Below are positions 11,901 to 22,026 of a stretch of 64,000 nucleotides of DNA, one piece after another (positions within the stretch are counted from its first letter, which is position 1; each line of letters begins with the position of its first letter). The stretch spans positions 1 to 64,000 of the forward strand of contig JAMDHS010000080.1 of NCBI GenBank assembly GCA_029717555.1. The letters run 5' to 3'. Below the pieces are notes generated by a model. It saw nothing but the letters and a program-made list of their open reading frames with translations. It had not been told where the DNA came from and searched no databases. Source of the stretch: Peribolospora baueri (lineage: Eukaryota > Basidiomycota > Peribolosporomycetes > Peribolosporales > Peribolosporaceae). Position numbers and translations under genes: made by a program.

Positions 11901-12263
11901 AGCCTGCCGATCCAGAACTCGCGACAGGCTTGCGGTCAGTGCGACATCCATCAAGGCGAAGGAAGACAACAATTTGAGCGTACGGACTTTGCGACCAGAA
12001 GATTGGAAAGGTTGGGACTCACGCCAGACTGGACTTCGTCGCCCGTACAATGCGAGTTCGACGCCAGAAGATTTGCACTCATTGGAGCGTGACAGGATGC
12101 TGTACCACACCACCGGAAAGACAAGATCAGGGCGATAAAAACGCTGTAAGGACACAAACTCCGGGTCTGGAGTGGGATGGAAGAAGGGAAAAAAACAGAC
12201 GGCAGGACCGAAGGGAAAAAAGTTCTTGCAAGCAAAAGCAACAGCGACGGCAATGGTGGCCAT
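8911..12263 (-). CDS. Long low-complexity protein, unrecognised; 5' end uncertain
   Basis: Best model is complement(8911..10509, 10591..11903, 12023..12263), about 1050 residues. The two introns have good junctions (gttagt...ttccag, 81 nt; gtgagt...cggcag, 119 nt) and keep phase. The 5' exon could instead begin at 12143 after a tttacag-type acceptor (ccttacag), with a further exon upstream. The protein is disordered and Ser/Pro/Arg-rich, with an acidic Glu patch just before the 81-nt intron, an acidic Asp/Glu stretch near a GYEDQYEDD motif in the C-terminal third, and a long Ser-rich tail. Only the N-terminal part (FYRPDLVFPVVWYS) looks folded. I recognise no family. Coding is supported by the long open frame through both spliced joins. 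Confidence 0.6.
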
Positions 12264-12860
12264 AAACGGCGAAACGTGCCATGCAACGCCGTAAAACAGC
12301 CAGAAGGCGTCTCATCGCCGTCGTCAGCTCAAACAAGGCCAGACTGGTCCCAAATAGTGGGCAAGTGTGCTCGGCCGCATGCGTGCCGGGGGACGAGCCA
12401 GTGGTCATCACACTACATAGACATCGAGGGTGCCTCAAAACAAGATGCACAGCGACTTGTCCACTGGAGTATCGCCACGGGCTCTGATATGTACGGCCTA
12501 ACCTGATAATTCGTGGAATTGATCATGTGCACCAATTGTGGCTCGACAGACTCTCCGAAAAGGAGAAGATGAAAAAGCTGGGAAGAGGGACGGGGGAAGA
12601 TGATTGGGGGTGGTCGGTGTCCGGGATCGGACAATGTAGAGCCAAGACTTCCGCGACTCGGTTAACGCCGCCTCGCACGTGACGATACATGCACCAGCCG
12701 ATTGTGGCCGGCATGGTTACGTCATGGGGGAGCAATGGACAAGAGGCCGGTCTCCGGTTGGCATGCAGTTCCTAGACTCTCTCACCTCTACGTCCATCTT
12801 CACCGTCCTTCTTCGCCCTTCAGAGTCTTCGACAAACGATCTCCATCCATCCTCGTCACA
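12264..12860. other. Intergenic / possible 5' exons of the 8.9-12.3 kb gene
   Basis: Divergent gap before the OM14-like gene. Minus-strand open segments around 12410-12560 could be further 5' exons of the low-complexity gene, but I could not build a phase-consistent model, so none is called. Confidence 0.4.
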
Positions 12861-14088
12861 ATGAGGTGAGTCAATCCGCTTCCTCAACCGTCGCCTGTGC
12901 GTGCCTCGACTTGGATGGACCAACCGGGTCACGCGAGCTCGGTTCAGACACGAGTCCACCTCCGTTTGAGACGAGGAATGTGAACCCGGACGTGAACAGA
13001 TTAAATGGTAGGATCCAGAGCGCTCACCCCAGATTCCCGTTGGAACCCCTATCTTCCTTCTCACCCTGACCCACCCAGCTACGCTTCCGTTGCCGCGCAC
13101 AACGGTGAGGCTGCCGGTCCCTCTGACCCTTCGTTTCAGTGCGAGGTTTACACGCCACCAAGTTTGATGCGCCGGGCCACTTAGCAAACTTGGCGGAGTG
13201 CTCACGCTTGCTTTTCATTTCGTGACCTGTGGATACCCGCGCACAGCCCCTCCGGCGGAGGAGCAACCTCAGCCTGACCCGAACCTTCTCGAAGGCCAGC
13301 CGGCTGACAATGCTCAGTCTAGTACTGTGTCCTTGGAGAGTGCGCCGGACGTGGACAGCGAGAAAGTGTGAGTGGTCTGCTGATGGCGACATTGACGGTC
13401 GTTCAATGTCGTCGCCACCATGAGCTCATTTTCCCTTCTGCTTCATCTTTTCTGCGCCGCACATCGCCCCGGTTGCGCTGCATCAGGAACACCGTTCCTT
13501 CTTCGTTCGATCCTGCGCATCCACACACCCGAACGAAGGAAGAGCGTCTAGAGGCAGAAGCGCTGGCGAAAGAGAAGCAGCAGCGAGCCAAGAAGGATGA
13601 GGTGGAGGCCAAGGCGCGCGCGAAGAAGCGCCAGGCAGAGAAGAGGATTAAGAAGGCGGCCGAGGACACGGAACATGCCATCATCGGCGCTTGGAACACA
13701 TTCTCCAGGGATAAGCGGTACTGGGGTACCGCTCTTGGTGCTTGTAAGCGTTGGATGACTTGAACAGAGGGTGAATCTGTCATGATGTTGACTTCGTCTA
13801 TCCTTCTTCATCGCCGTTGTCAGTCAATGCCGCCATCCTCGCCGGTGTCGGCTACGCCGCCTACACTCACCGGGAGAACCCGAAAGCCTGGGACAGGCGG
13901 GTGGTGAGCGCCGTGACCGTTGGCCTCTTTGCCGTTTTTGGTGGTCAAGGGTGGGTTGGCGGTTGATCTGCGTGTGCTTCGTACGTATTCTTGCAATCGG
14001 AGGCTCACCCCCTTGCCTGCGCTTTATTCCCGGATTTACCTGGTACCAAAGCTACCTCTTTGCTACGACCCCCGAGGAGAAGAAGTAA
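12861..14088 (+). CDS. OM14: OM14-like mitochondrial outer-membrane protein
   Basis: Six exons: 12861..12865, 13079..13104, 13247..13367, 13487..13743, 13824..about 13961, about 14003..14088, giving about 210 residues. Exon 1 is only ATGAG; joined to exon 2 it gives MSYASVAAHN, followed by APPAEEQPQPDPNLL. The later blocks DSEKVNTVPSSFDP and a Lys/Glu/Ala-rich helix lead to hydrophobic segments NAAILAGVGYAAY and VTVGLFAVFGG and a tail SYLFATTPEEKK. This arrangement fits the fungal OM14 family, known in yeast as an outer-membrane protein that docks ribosomes through NAC and associates with porin. Phases agree for introns 1-4. The last donor is ambiguous (13951 to 13962), so the C-terminal joint is uncertain. 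Confidence 0.75.
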
Positions 14089-14614
14089 ACCGAGTTGACG
14101 CCCGCCGTCGCCTCGCCTTGCCCGGTCACGATTCGTGTGATGTCATCAGCTTGTGGAATGGTAGATATTCGCCGCTCCTTTCTCATCCACTCGGAAACTT
14201 CGGATCGAATTTCTTTCTCTTCTTCTGACCTTTAGAGAGGCCAGTCATGTAACTGCTTCCTTGCCCCCTTTTTTCTCGAGACTGTATAGTTCTCATTACT
14301 GCCCGATGGAATTTGAGCTTTTGTCACTTGTGTTTGAAGTCGGTCGAGAGCAACAAGAAAATGGAAAGAAGCATATTATTGGGGGTGGGTGGTTTTGCAC
14401 AGCCTACCGTCGCTACAACATCTCAACGAGTTCTGACCGAGGTGATCGTAGAGGTAACTGCGAGGTGGGAAGGCTTTACAAGGTCTGTACAGATGATCCG
14501 TGCGCAGGTCCCATACAATTATCGCCGTCTATTTCCGCAATATCTTTCTATTTCCCTCGTCTCGGCAACCTCGGAGCAGAGCAAGGCGTACTTGTCCTCC
14601 TCCACCTTCTCGCG
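14089..14614 (+). promoter_or_regulatory. MET14 upstream region
   Basis: A 526-bp gap between two plus-strand genes. It should hold the OM14 3' UTR and the promoter and 5' UTR of APS kinase. Pyrimidine runs occur at about 14205-14275. No gene seen. Confidence 0.45.
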
Positions 14615-15806
14615 ATGGCTACTAACATTACTTTCCACGAGGGTGAGTTGAATCGCGGCGCTGGCTGGCTCGGTTGCCAAGTTTTAGTCATGTACAATCA
14701 TCCCCGTGCATCGAAGCTTTTTGCTCGTGGCTCACCCGCCCTTCTCGTGTCCGCCTTCAGGTTCCGTCTCCTACAAGGAGCGCTCTGAGTCCCTTGCTCA
14801 GGGTGGCGTCACCATCTGGCTCACCGGTCTCTCGGCCTCGGGGAAGGTGAGCGGGACGATACGTCACATTCTGGGCTGGAAAGATAGGAAACACGCGCCT
14901 CCTTTTCGTAGGCGCGAAGCCCACGCAAGCTTTCCCCGCATTTCTGTTCGCTCATTCGACGTTTCCGGGCCCTATCTTCTTCAACAGTCTACCATCGCCT
15001 GCGCCCTCGAGCAGCACCTCCTCCACTTGAAGAAAAACGCCTTCCGTCTTGATGGGGACAACATCCGCTTCGGGCTCAACAAGGACCTCGGCTTCTCGGA
15101 GAAGGACAGGAACGAGAACATTCGCAGGATCGCTGAGGTGGGTTAATGGGGCCGGGTGAGGGGCGGAGTGACAGAGTGAGACGTTGGTCACTAGCGATTG
15201 TGTCCATGCGGACGTAAACTAAAGCGACCTCGTGTTTGCAGGTCTCCTTGTCATCGCCTTAAGGATTTTGGCTGACGAACTGCTTGCTGTCCACTCCCTC
15301 ATTCATGCATCGACGCGCGCCCCGGAACGCGCATAGGTCTCCTACCTCTTCGCCTCCTCCTGCACGATTGCCATCACCTCTTTTATCTCCCCTTACATCG
15401 CGGACCGCCAGGTGGCCCGGAAGCTGCACGAGGAAGGTAGGGACCGGTTGCCTTTCGTCGAGGTGTTCGTTGACGCCAGCGTGGAAGAGTGCGAGAAGCG
15501 GGATCCCAAGGGTCTGTACAAAAAGGCTAGGACGGGAGAGATTAAGGGTGAGTTGGAAGGGAGCTGAAGCCGAGTTTTGCGTCATTATCGATAGCCCGCA
15601 CGGCGCCGACTTCACGTGTCTGACCAATTCCTGAGCTTCTCTCGCCATCGTAACCGTTCGGTCCGGGACCCCCAGAGTTCACCGGTGTCTCCGCCCCCTA
15701 CGAGGCTCCGCCGTCTCCCGAAATCCACATCAAGAGCGACTCCACTAGCGTCGAGGACAGCGTCAAGATCATTGTCCAGTACCTCTTGGACAAGAAGTAT
15801 ATCTGA
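14615..15806 (+). CDS. MET14: Adenylylsulfate (APS) kinase
   Basis: Phosphorylates adenosine 5'-phosphosulfate with ATP to PAPS, the second step of sulfate assimilation. Five exons, 14615..14642, 14761..14846, 14988..15137, 15337..15547 and 15676..15806, encode 201 residues, the normal family length. The P-loop GLSASGKS lies at residues 32-39, with intron 2 falling between its Lys and Ser. Further family blocks are [60 protein letters not shown] and [10 protein letters not shown]. All phases agree. Intron 3 (199 nt) contains an earlier AG followed by GTCTCC, the same bases that open exon 4; using it would give a stop after six codons. Confidence 0.96.
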
Positions 15807-16065
15807 CTTGACTCCCACCCGCCCTCTCAGGACCTGATCGGATCGCTTTTTGGCATCGGATCGCATATAGGACTGGACATGGTGGAACATTCCCGAATCC
15901 TGGAAACCCTGTATTAGAAGCATTAGAAAGTATTCCGAAAGAAGGGATGTGGACAAGCTAGAATTACAAAGAAATGCGATGCGAAACCCAACCACGGAAG
16001 AAAAAGTCGGCATCGAAACCCCTGCAAGATCCTCACACGGCGATTACAATCCCCCGTGTAGTCAG

Positions 16066-19000
16066 TTACGGGTCGATGCACACACAGTCGCAGCCGGGTA
16101 CGGCGCACGTCTTGCGGCCTCTGCGCGCGCGCCGCTCGTCGCCGAGCATGCTTGTGCCATCGCCGTTTGGAAGAACATCCTCGGCGGACAGTGGGAGCGT
16201 GCCGTTGGCGCCGTAAAAATGCAGCAGGACTGGACGGGGCGGGGACAGAGAAGGAAGGTTGCACGGATTAGCCGACTCTCCGAGATATACACATCTCATC
16301 TGCGAACGTTTCCTGAGGACGACCCGCTCACCATGTTGAGAGTGACCGCCGTGCTTGCAAGAGTGGCAAATGGCGAACGCATCAAGTATCTTTCCGTTCG
16401 GGAGCAGCCGATGCTTGCTTCTCTCCAGCTCGAATACGGGATCGATAGGCTCCCCTGGTGGGAGCAAGCAAATGGGGCATCGGGGAAGGGTGCGGTTGCA
16501 GTGTGGGCAGTGGGTAATCTGCTCGTAGCGAAAGATCACCAGGCAAATCAGTGAATAGTCCTGAGCAAAGAAGAGAAGTGAAGAGATCTCAAAGCCACTC
16601 ACCCTCTGTGTCTCTCCCGCCGCTTTGCCTTCTCTCCTCAACACCTCCCCGAGTCCGCCCCCGCCACCGTCTTTCGGTAACGCCCCCGCCGTCCTTCGCT
16701 CAGTCTGGTACTGATGCGAGATTGGTTTCTGACAGAAGTTGCACCGTATGCGCAATTGGGGCTTCGGCACGCCAATCAACGACGCAGCGGTACCCTCTCC
16801 TCCTCCTGCTACGTTTCCCACGGCCATCTCCCTCGCCCACCGACCTCTGCCTTGGTCGAAGCGAATGCGCTCCATGTACATCCGCCAACCATCGAGCACA
16901 AATCGATAGTCCTCGATCCAGCGTTCCGCTGTCGGAGATTGGAGAAGCGCGGGGTGAACGTAGGATGCCACCAGGGCTGGGGTTTGCAGGTCGCCCGTTC
17001 TGTCGAGGTAGGAGGCTAGGAGGGACATTCCGTCCGCCGTTAAGCCTGTGAGCAAGATACCTTCCGGATCACCCCGCGCGATGAGCCAATGAGCTGTCTT
17101 GGTCAGATATGAAGTTAGCTGAAGGAGGCAAAATTGACAGACAGATCGATCAGCCAATACACCCAGCTGACCTCCCAAACACCCATACGCATCCTAGACG
17201 TGTCACTCACACTTTCGTCGGACAAGAATCGCAAAGCGATAGCCAGCCTCTCGGCGAGCGGCAAACTCTCTTCATCAAGCACTTCCTCCCACTCCCCTCC
17301 AGCTACGTACGTCAACACGGCTCGTAAGTGAGGGTCGTCGATGCTGGAGGAGAGCGAACCGCAGGTCTCCTCGAACACCTTGCTCGTTCCCGGATCGACA
17401 TCCGGAGACATCACACCCTTTCCCGCCCGGCCAACCGGGCCATGCGCGGCCAGATGTGCGGCAAGGATGCCAGTCATGAGCTTGTGGCGTTCGTCTACAA
17501 CCACCAGACCGACGATCAGCTCCGCGTTGCGGGACAAAACCAAATTAAAAAAGCGAAGGAAAACACCCACCGCGACTGCGTTTCAGAGCTTGGATCGCCC
17601 GCTCTGTGTTACCAACAAAAAACGCCCAACCCGCTGCCCTCGCGAATTGGCCCCGGCTCTCCAATCTAAAAATAAGAAGCCGGAGCAAGCCTTGATGAGT
17701 TAGGATGTTGCCTCTGCGTAAGCCACCGGAAGCTCTCACTCACTTAGCGAGCACGCTCTCGCCATCTAGGGTACCAAAGTCTTCGCCACACATGCTTAAT
17801 GCGAGCTTCCTCTGTGCCGGCTTTGAGCTCGTAGCGCCACCCTGAATGACGTTACTAACAGTGACGCCTCTTTTGGCGTTCAGCGCGGCGGCAGCAGCAC
17901 CGAAAGCACCCTCGGAGACGTGGAAGGTGGTCGCTCGTGCTGTTGACGTGCCCTCAGAAGACGGCGGCGGAGAGGAAGAGCGCAAGGGGAAACCGAGCCA
18001 AGCGCCCAAGACGCCGTGGAAGGAGAAGTCAAAACCGTCGACGAGAGACTCATTGCCCTTAGCGTGCTGCACAGCACGCTCGATCCACTGCCAGAGCTCT
18101 TCCAGATGGCTGCCCGAGCCGTGCGTATCCCGAATGATTCGAAGGTTCTTCGAAGGCTGCGTGTTGGATCGTATAAAGACAGACGTGTTAGCATGCGCGT
18201 CGTGCTTCCGCGAAGAGGCGTTCGCTCTTACTCACGTCCATTCCGTAGCCCTGCTGCGCCCTTCTTCGCACAACCATGCTGATGTCCATGTTGACCATCC
18301 AGGCAACCTTCCTTTGCCCCCCGCCATCCACATTCTTCTTCTCCTCCTCCCCAATCGTCGTCGTGGCATTATCCATAGCGGAATTCAGGCCCCGGGCCAG
18401 CCTTGACGAGCCGGGCCTCTCGCTACTGCTGCTTCGCCTGATTGCCCTCGCACTAGGCGAAAGATTGGACGTATTGATGGTTGGCGTGAAAGGACCAGAA
18501 GTGGACGTGCTGAAGGAGGCGCCGAATGCCATCGGGGAGTCGGATACATCAGAAGGAAAGGGCGGGAAATAGGAGCCAGAAGCCCGATCGCCAGGGGAAC
18601 GAACCATGTCCCGCATGGCCGGAGTAGTCCTCAGATGAGCTGCAGCTTGATCAGTGAAAATCATGTCAGGCAATGGGCCGAGACCATGATCCGTGGAACG
18701 GAAGATTCGTAGCGCCTCCACGGCCGCATGCCAGCATTTCCCTTCATCGAGATCTTCTTCAGCATCGCTGCTAACCTTGCCCACTTGCTTCTCCGTCACC
18801 GTAAAGTCGCCAACCCTGCCACCGGACCACCGCTGGACTCGCGCGTCAGGCACGTGCCGCATCTCCACGACTTGGCCGTTTCGAGAGACGCCGAGGAGGT
18901 GCAAATCGTCCCTGGGCAGTATCTCCGCGGTAGAACCGGGAGAAGCAAACGTGAAGATAGACAGTGGCTGCGAAAAGGGTGGCACACGGCGAGTGCCTGC

Positions 19001-20554
19001 CAGCACAGGTGGGCTGCCGAGCGCATGGAGCGACCGTGCATCCATCGAACCACGGTTGTGAGTGCCCCGCAAGACCGAGCTCGGGGTCACTAGCCCCCCA
19101 ACTGCGCCGTCTTCATCAGTAGGTTCCCATTTATTTGTCCGCACCATGTTCTCCGGTGAGACGTCTAGATGAGTCCCTCCGCCATTCACAAGTGGGAAGG
19201 CCTGAGTCTCTTGGATCTGCCATAGGCGGACCACGCCAGTTTCGCGCTCGTGAGCCGCAATCACGCCGGGTCGGCTAGGCGAGAACGCGACGCTAGATAG
19301 AATGCCGCCTCCGGCGACCCCGGCAGTGCTTCCTCCTGCCGCCAGCGCAGAGGGAGAGTTGCTAGATGCTGCCGCGGCCGTGGCCGCCAGAGGAGCAAAT
19401 TGAGAGCTGCCAGGGAATCGGGAAGTGGACGGGCTGGCAGGCGAGCGTTGGTTTGCCAACCTTGCGGCCGCTACTCCGGATATGGCCGTCGGAGAATGAG
19501 CACCAGAAGAGACATCTCTGGCGTCCATGGCCGCCCACCCATTTCCGGCGTCTTGCGCCTCGCTCCAACTGAGTAAATATTCGCTCGGCTTGCGAACATC
19601 CCACAGTTTGATCACGCCATCCGTATCCATGGAATGACTGGCAAACCGAAAGGGGTTGAACGGATCTGCCACGAGTCCGTGGACGGCTTTCGTGGTATAC
19701 GTCAAAGGCGCGCTGGTGAAAGGAGTGGCGTTTGAAGGAGACATTTGTCCAAACGAGGTCGCCGCGGCCGACATTCGCAGGTCGTAGAGTCGAATCAATT
19801 TTCCTCCCATCCCGGCGAGAAGCTGCCTTCCGGCCGGCCCCCACGAACCCCGGCCGCCGTCGAGCCATGTGATCGAGTTGACGCCTTCCGCGCGACCGTA
19901 TTGAGCAATAGGCTTGAGTTCCGTCTGCAACGCTCGACCGTCGCCGGATCCAACCTCTCCAGAAGCGGTAAGAAACCTCGTCGCGGCCTCGACATCCCAA
20001 ACTTGCAAGCAAAAGTCACTTCGAACCTTGTCTAGACCGGCGGCCAATAGTCCAGCCTCCGAAGGACAAAAGGCGAGCGAGTTACAGGCACGGCTGTGGC
20101 GGACGTTGAGGGTGACAAGGCCAGGATAAGACACAAGGCTAGGCGAGCCGGAAGCGCTGGGAAGGACTGTCAAGGAAGAAGAGAGGCGGAAGAGAACGGT
20201 TCGTCCTGTGGAGAGGCCACACGCAACGAGGTCGTCGACGGAGGGATGCGGTGACCACGCGACCGACTTTAACAGGTGAACGTCGGGCTGCGATGCAACG
20301 AGGCGGAGACAGGGAGAGGCATGCGTCTGGAAAGGAGGCAAGAGGAAACGAATATGAGAACCTTCGCTTCGCTAGAGAGCACAGAAGGGCAAAAGCGCGG
20401 TCCTTGACAGATGGGTGTCAGCCATCGTACCCACATCGGTCGGCTGCTCCCATTCGACCAAGCGGATATCGTTGCCCCCGGCGAGCAAAAAACGCGACTC
20501 TCCTCGCGGGTGCCATATAACCTTCCGGAGGTTGGAGGTCCCTGAGGACGACAT
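16066..20554 (-). CDS. SEA4: SEA complex / GATOR2 subunit SEA4 (Mio/MIOS)
   Basis: Scaffold subunit of the SEACAT/GATOR2 complex that relays amino-acid status to TORC1 at the vacuole or lysosome. Eight exons: complement(16066..16229, 16332..16560, 16603..17118, 17211..17494, 17571..17713, 17744..18156, 18236..20326, 20435..20554), about 1319 residues, all in phase. The N-terminal half is a WD40 propeller (starting KVIWHPRGESRFLLAGG; later VIKLWDVRKP and GVVRLWQIQ). A helical middle (RGQFARAAGWAFFVG, SRDERHKLM) leads to a Cys/His C-terminus: CNFC, then CPHC, CPIC, CHSCKHGGHSQH and CAVPGCDCVC, as in MIOS. The 30-nt intron at 17714-17743 is needed because its retention brings an in-frame TGA; the 42-nt intron at 16561-16602 could be retained without a stop. 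The gene converges on MET14. Confidence 0.93.
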
Positions 20555-20773
20555 GACGCCCGCGGAGATGGGGACTTGCTAGCGAGTTTCTGTCGCGCGA
20601 GGCAGTTGTCGATGGGAGTGGTGGTATGAGCGCACGCCGATCCGGCCGCAGTCAAGGCGAGCGGTCGGCTTAAGGAGCAGATGCACTGGCCCGTCCACCC
20701 CTTGCCCACCACGACGTTTGCCTGTTGCACAAACACTTGCCTAAGGAGGAATTAACTACAACGACACATGCGT

Positions 20774-21966
20774 CTACAGCTTCCAATCCTCATCGTGAGC
20801 GTAGCTCCAGCACTTTCCCACCAACCTCCCCAGCTTGTTCACCCTGATCCTACCGAGTCGACGGTGTGTCTTCACCTTGCCGACCGCAACGGCTACACCT
20901 TCACAGGGGGCAGACATCTGATCCGGAAGAGGAGGATACGCGGGGTTGGTTTGCTCGTCCTCGAGACAATGAAACTCGCGCTCGCATTGTAAACGAGAGG
21001 GACCTGTGCTGCCGCCGGGTTCGAGCTGGATAGAACGGGAGGAGTTGGCGTGGTGACGGGCCGGGGGAACGTAGGGAACTGGGACGACAGGACCGGTCGG
21101 CTGCACGGGCCGTCAGCAGAGAGAGATTTAGCTGTGATGCTTTCAACGCTCTGCAGCTAGAGGGCCACCTCTGCTATTGGGTATTCACATCCGGTCTCTC
21201 ATCAGCCTTGGCGAAAGCCAACGTGGAGAATTCCTGAAGCCCCTCTTCCCGTTCTGCCGCTCGAGACCGGCCCACGGCGAGCTGAGAACATGAAAAAGAC
21301 TGACAGCGTTCAGCTGAGCGCTTCACTCTCTCATTTGGCCACCTCTCGCGGCTCACCTCCTTCTGCCGAACCTCGGCAGCCTCGTCATGTCCCTCTCCTA
21401 TGACGCCAGATGGGACTGCTTCCTCGCCCTCTTCTCCGTACCCAGCCACTGCCGCTGCCCTTTCCCCTGAGCTATCCGCTTTGCCACCTCTTCGGAACTC
21501 TGGGGCAACGTGAGGAGTAGGGACGAATGACATGCCAGTGTCAAATGGAGGGAAGCGATGCCTTACCAGACGTCCTTAACGCCTGGCTCTGCTGAATCAG
21601 CTGGCTGGGCGCGAACGACAGACGTGCTCAAGCTGAGACCGACGCCGAGTCTCCGCCGCTTTGACAGACTGGCGGGCGGCCACCCAGTGTCAATGGACCA
21701 TCTTTCAGTCGTCCAGCAACGACCTACTAACATAGATACCATAGTAACTCACATTCCCAGAGCTCATCGCATCCGCGACTGGCACCGGGCCTGTCCCTGC
21801 AGGCGGTACGAACGTGGCGGAAATGCACGGCGTTAGCCGGTGATACTGTTTGCACGTGACCGTCTCCGCTCCAGACGCGCCGCGTGTCTCTGACGCGTGT
21901 CGGCTGGGAAGACGTCCTCGTCGCCGCACAGCAGCAGCACGAAGACGTCGGTTCCAGCTCCATCAC
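20774..21966 (-). CDS. Doubtful multi-exon gene, unrecognised
   Basis: Open segments on the minus strand are bounded by plausible splice sites: about 21732-21966 ending at donor gtgagt (TFVPPAGTGPVPVADAMSS), about 21358-21493 starting after gccccag and ending at donor gtgagc, about 21174-21281 after tctcag (LAVGRSRAAEREEG), and about 20774-21080 after gtgcag (PTGPVVPVPYVPPARHH, ending AHDEDWKL). I could not prove one continuous reading: the chain may stop at the TAG at 21174 or splice on (donor gtgaat) to the stop at 20774. In the second segment two frames are open. No family is recognised. The space between SEA4 and the CLASP gene is large enough for a gene, and codon quality is fair. Confidence 0.35.
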
Positions 21967-22026
21967 CTGTGCTCACGCTCAAGGCGTTAAGACACATCGT
22001 GCCAGGAATACCTCTCCAACTGGAGG

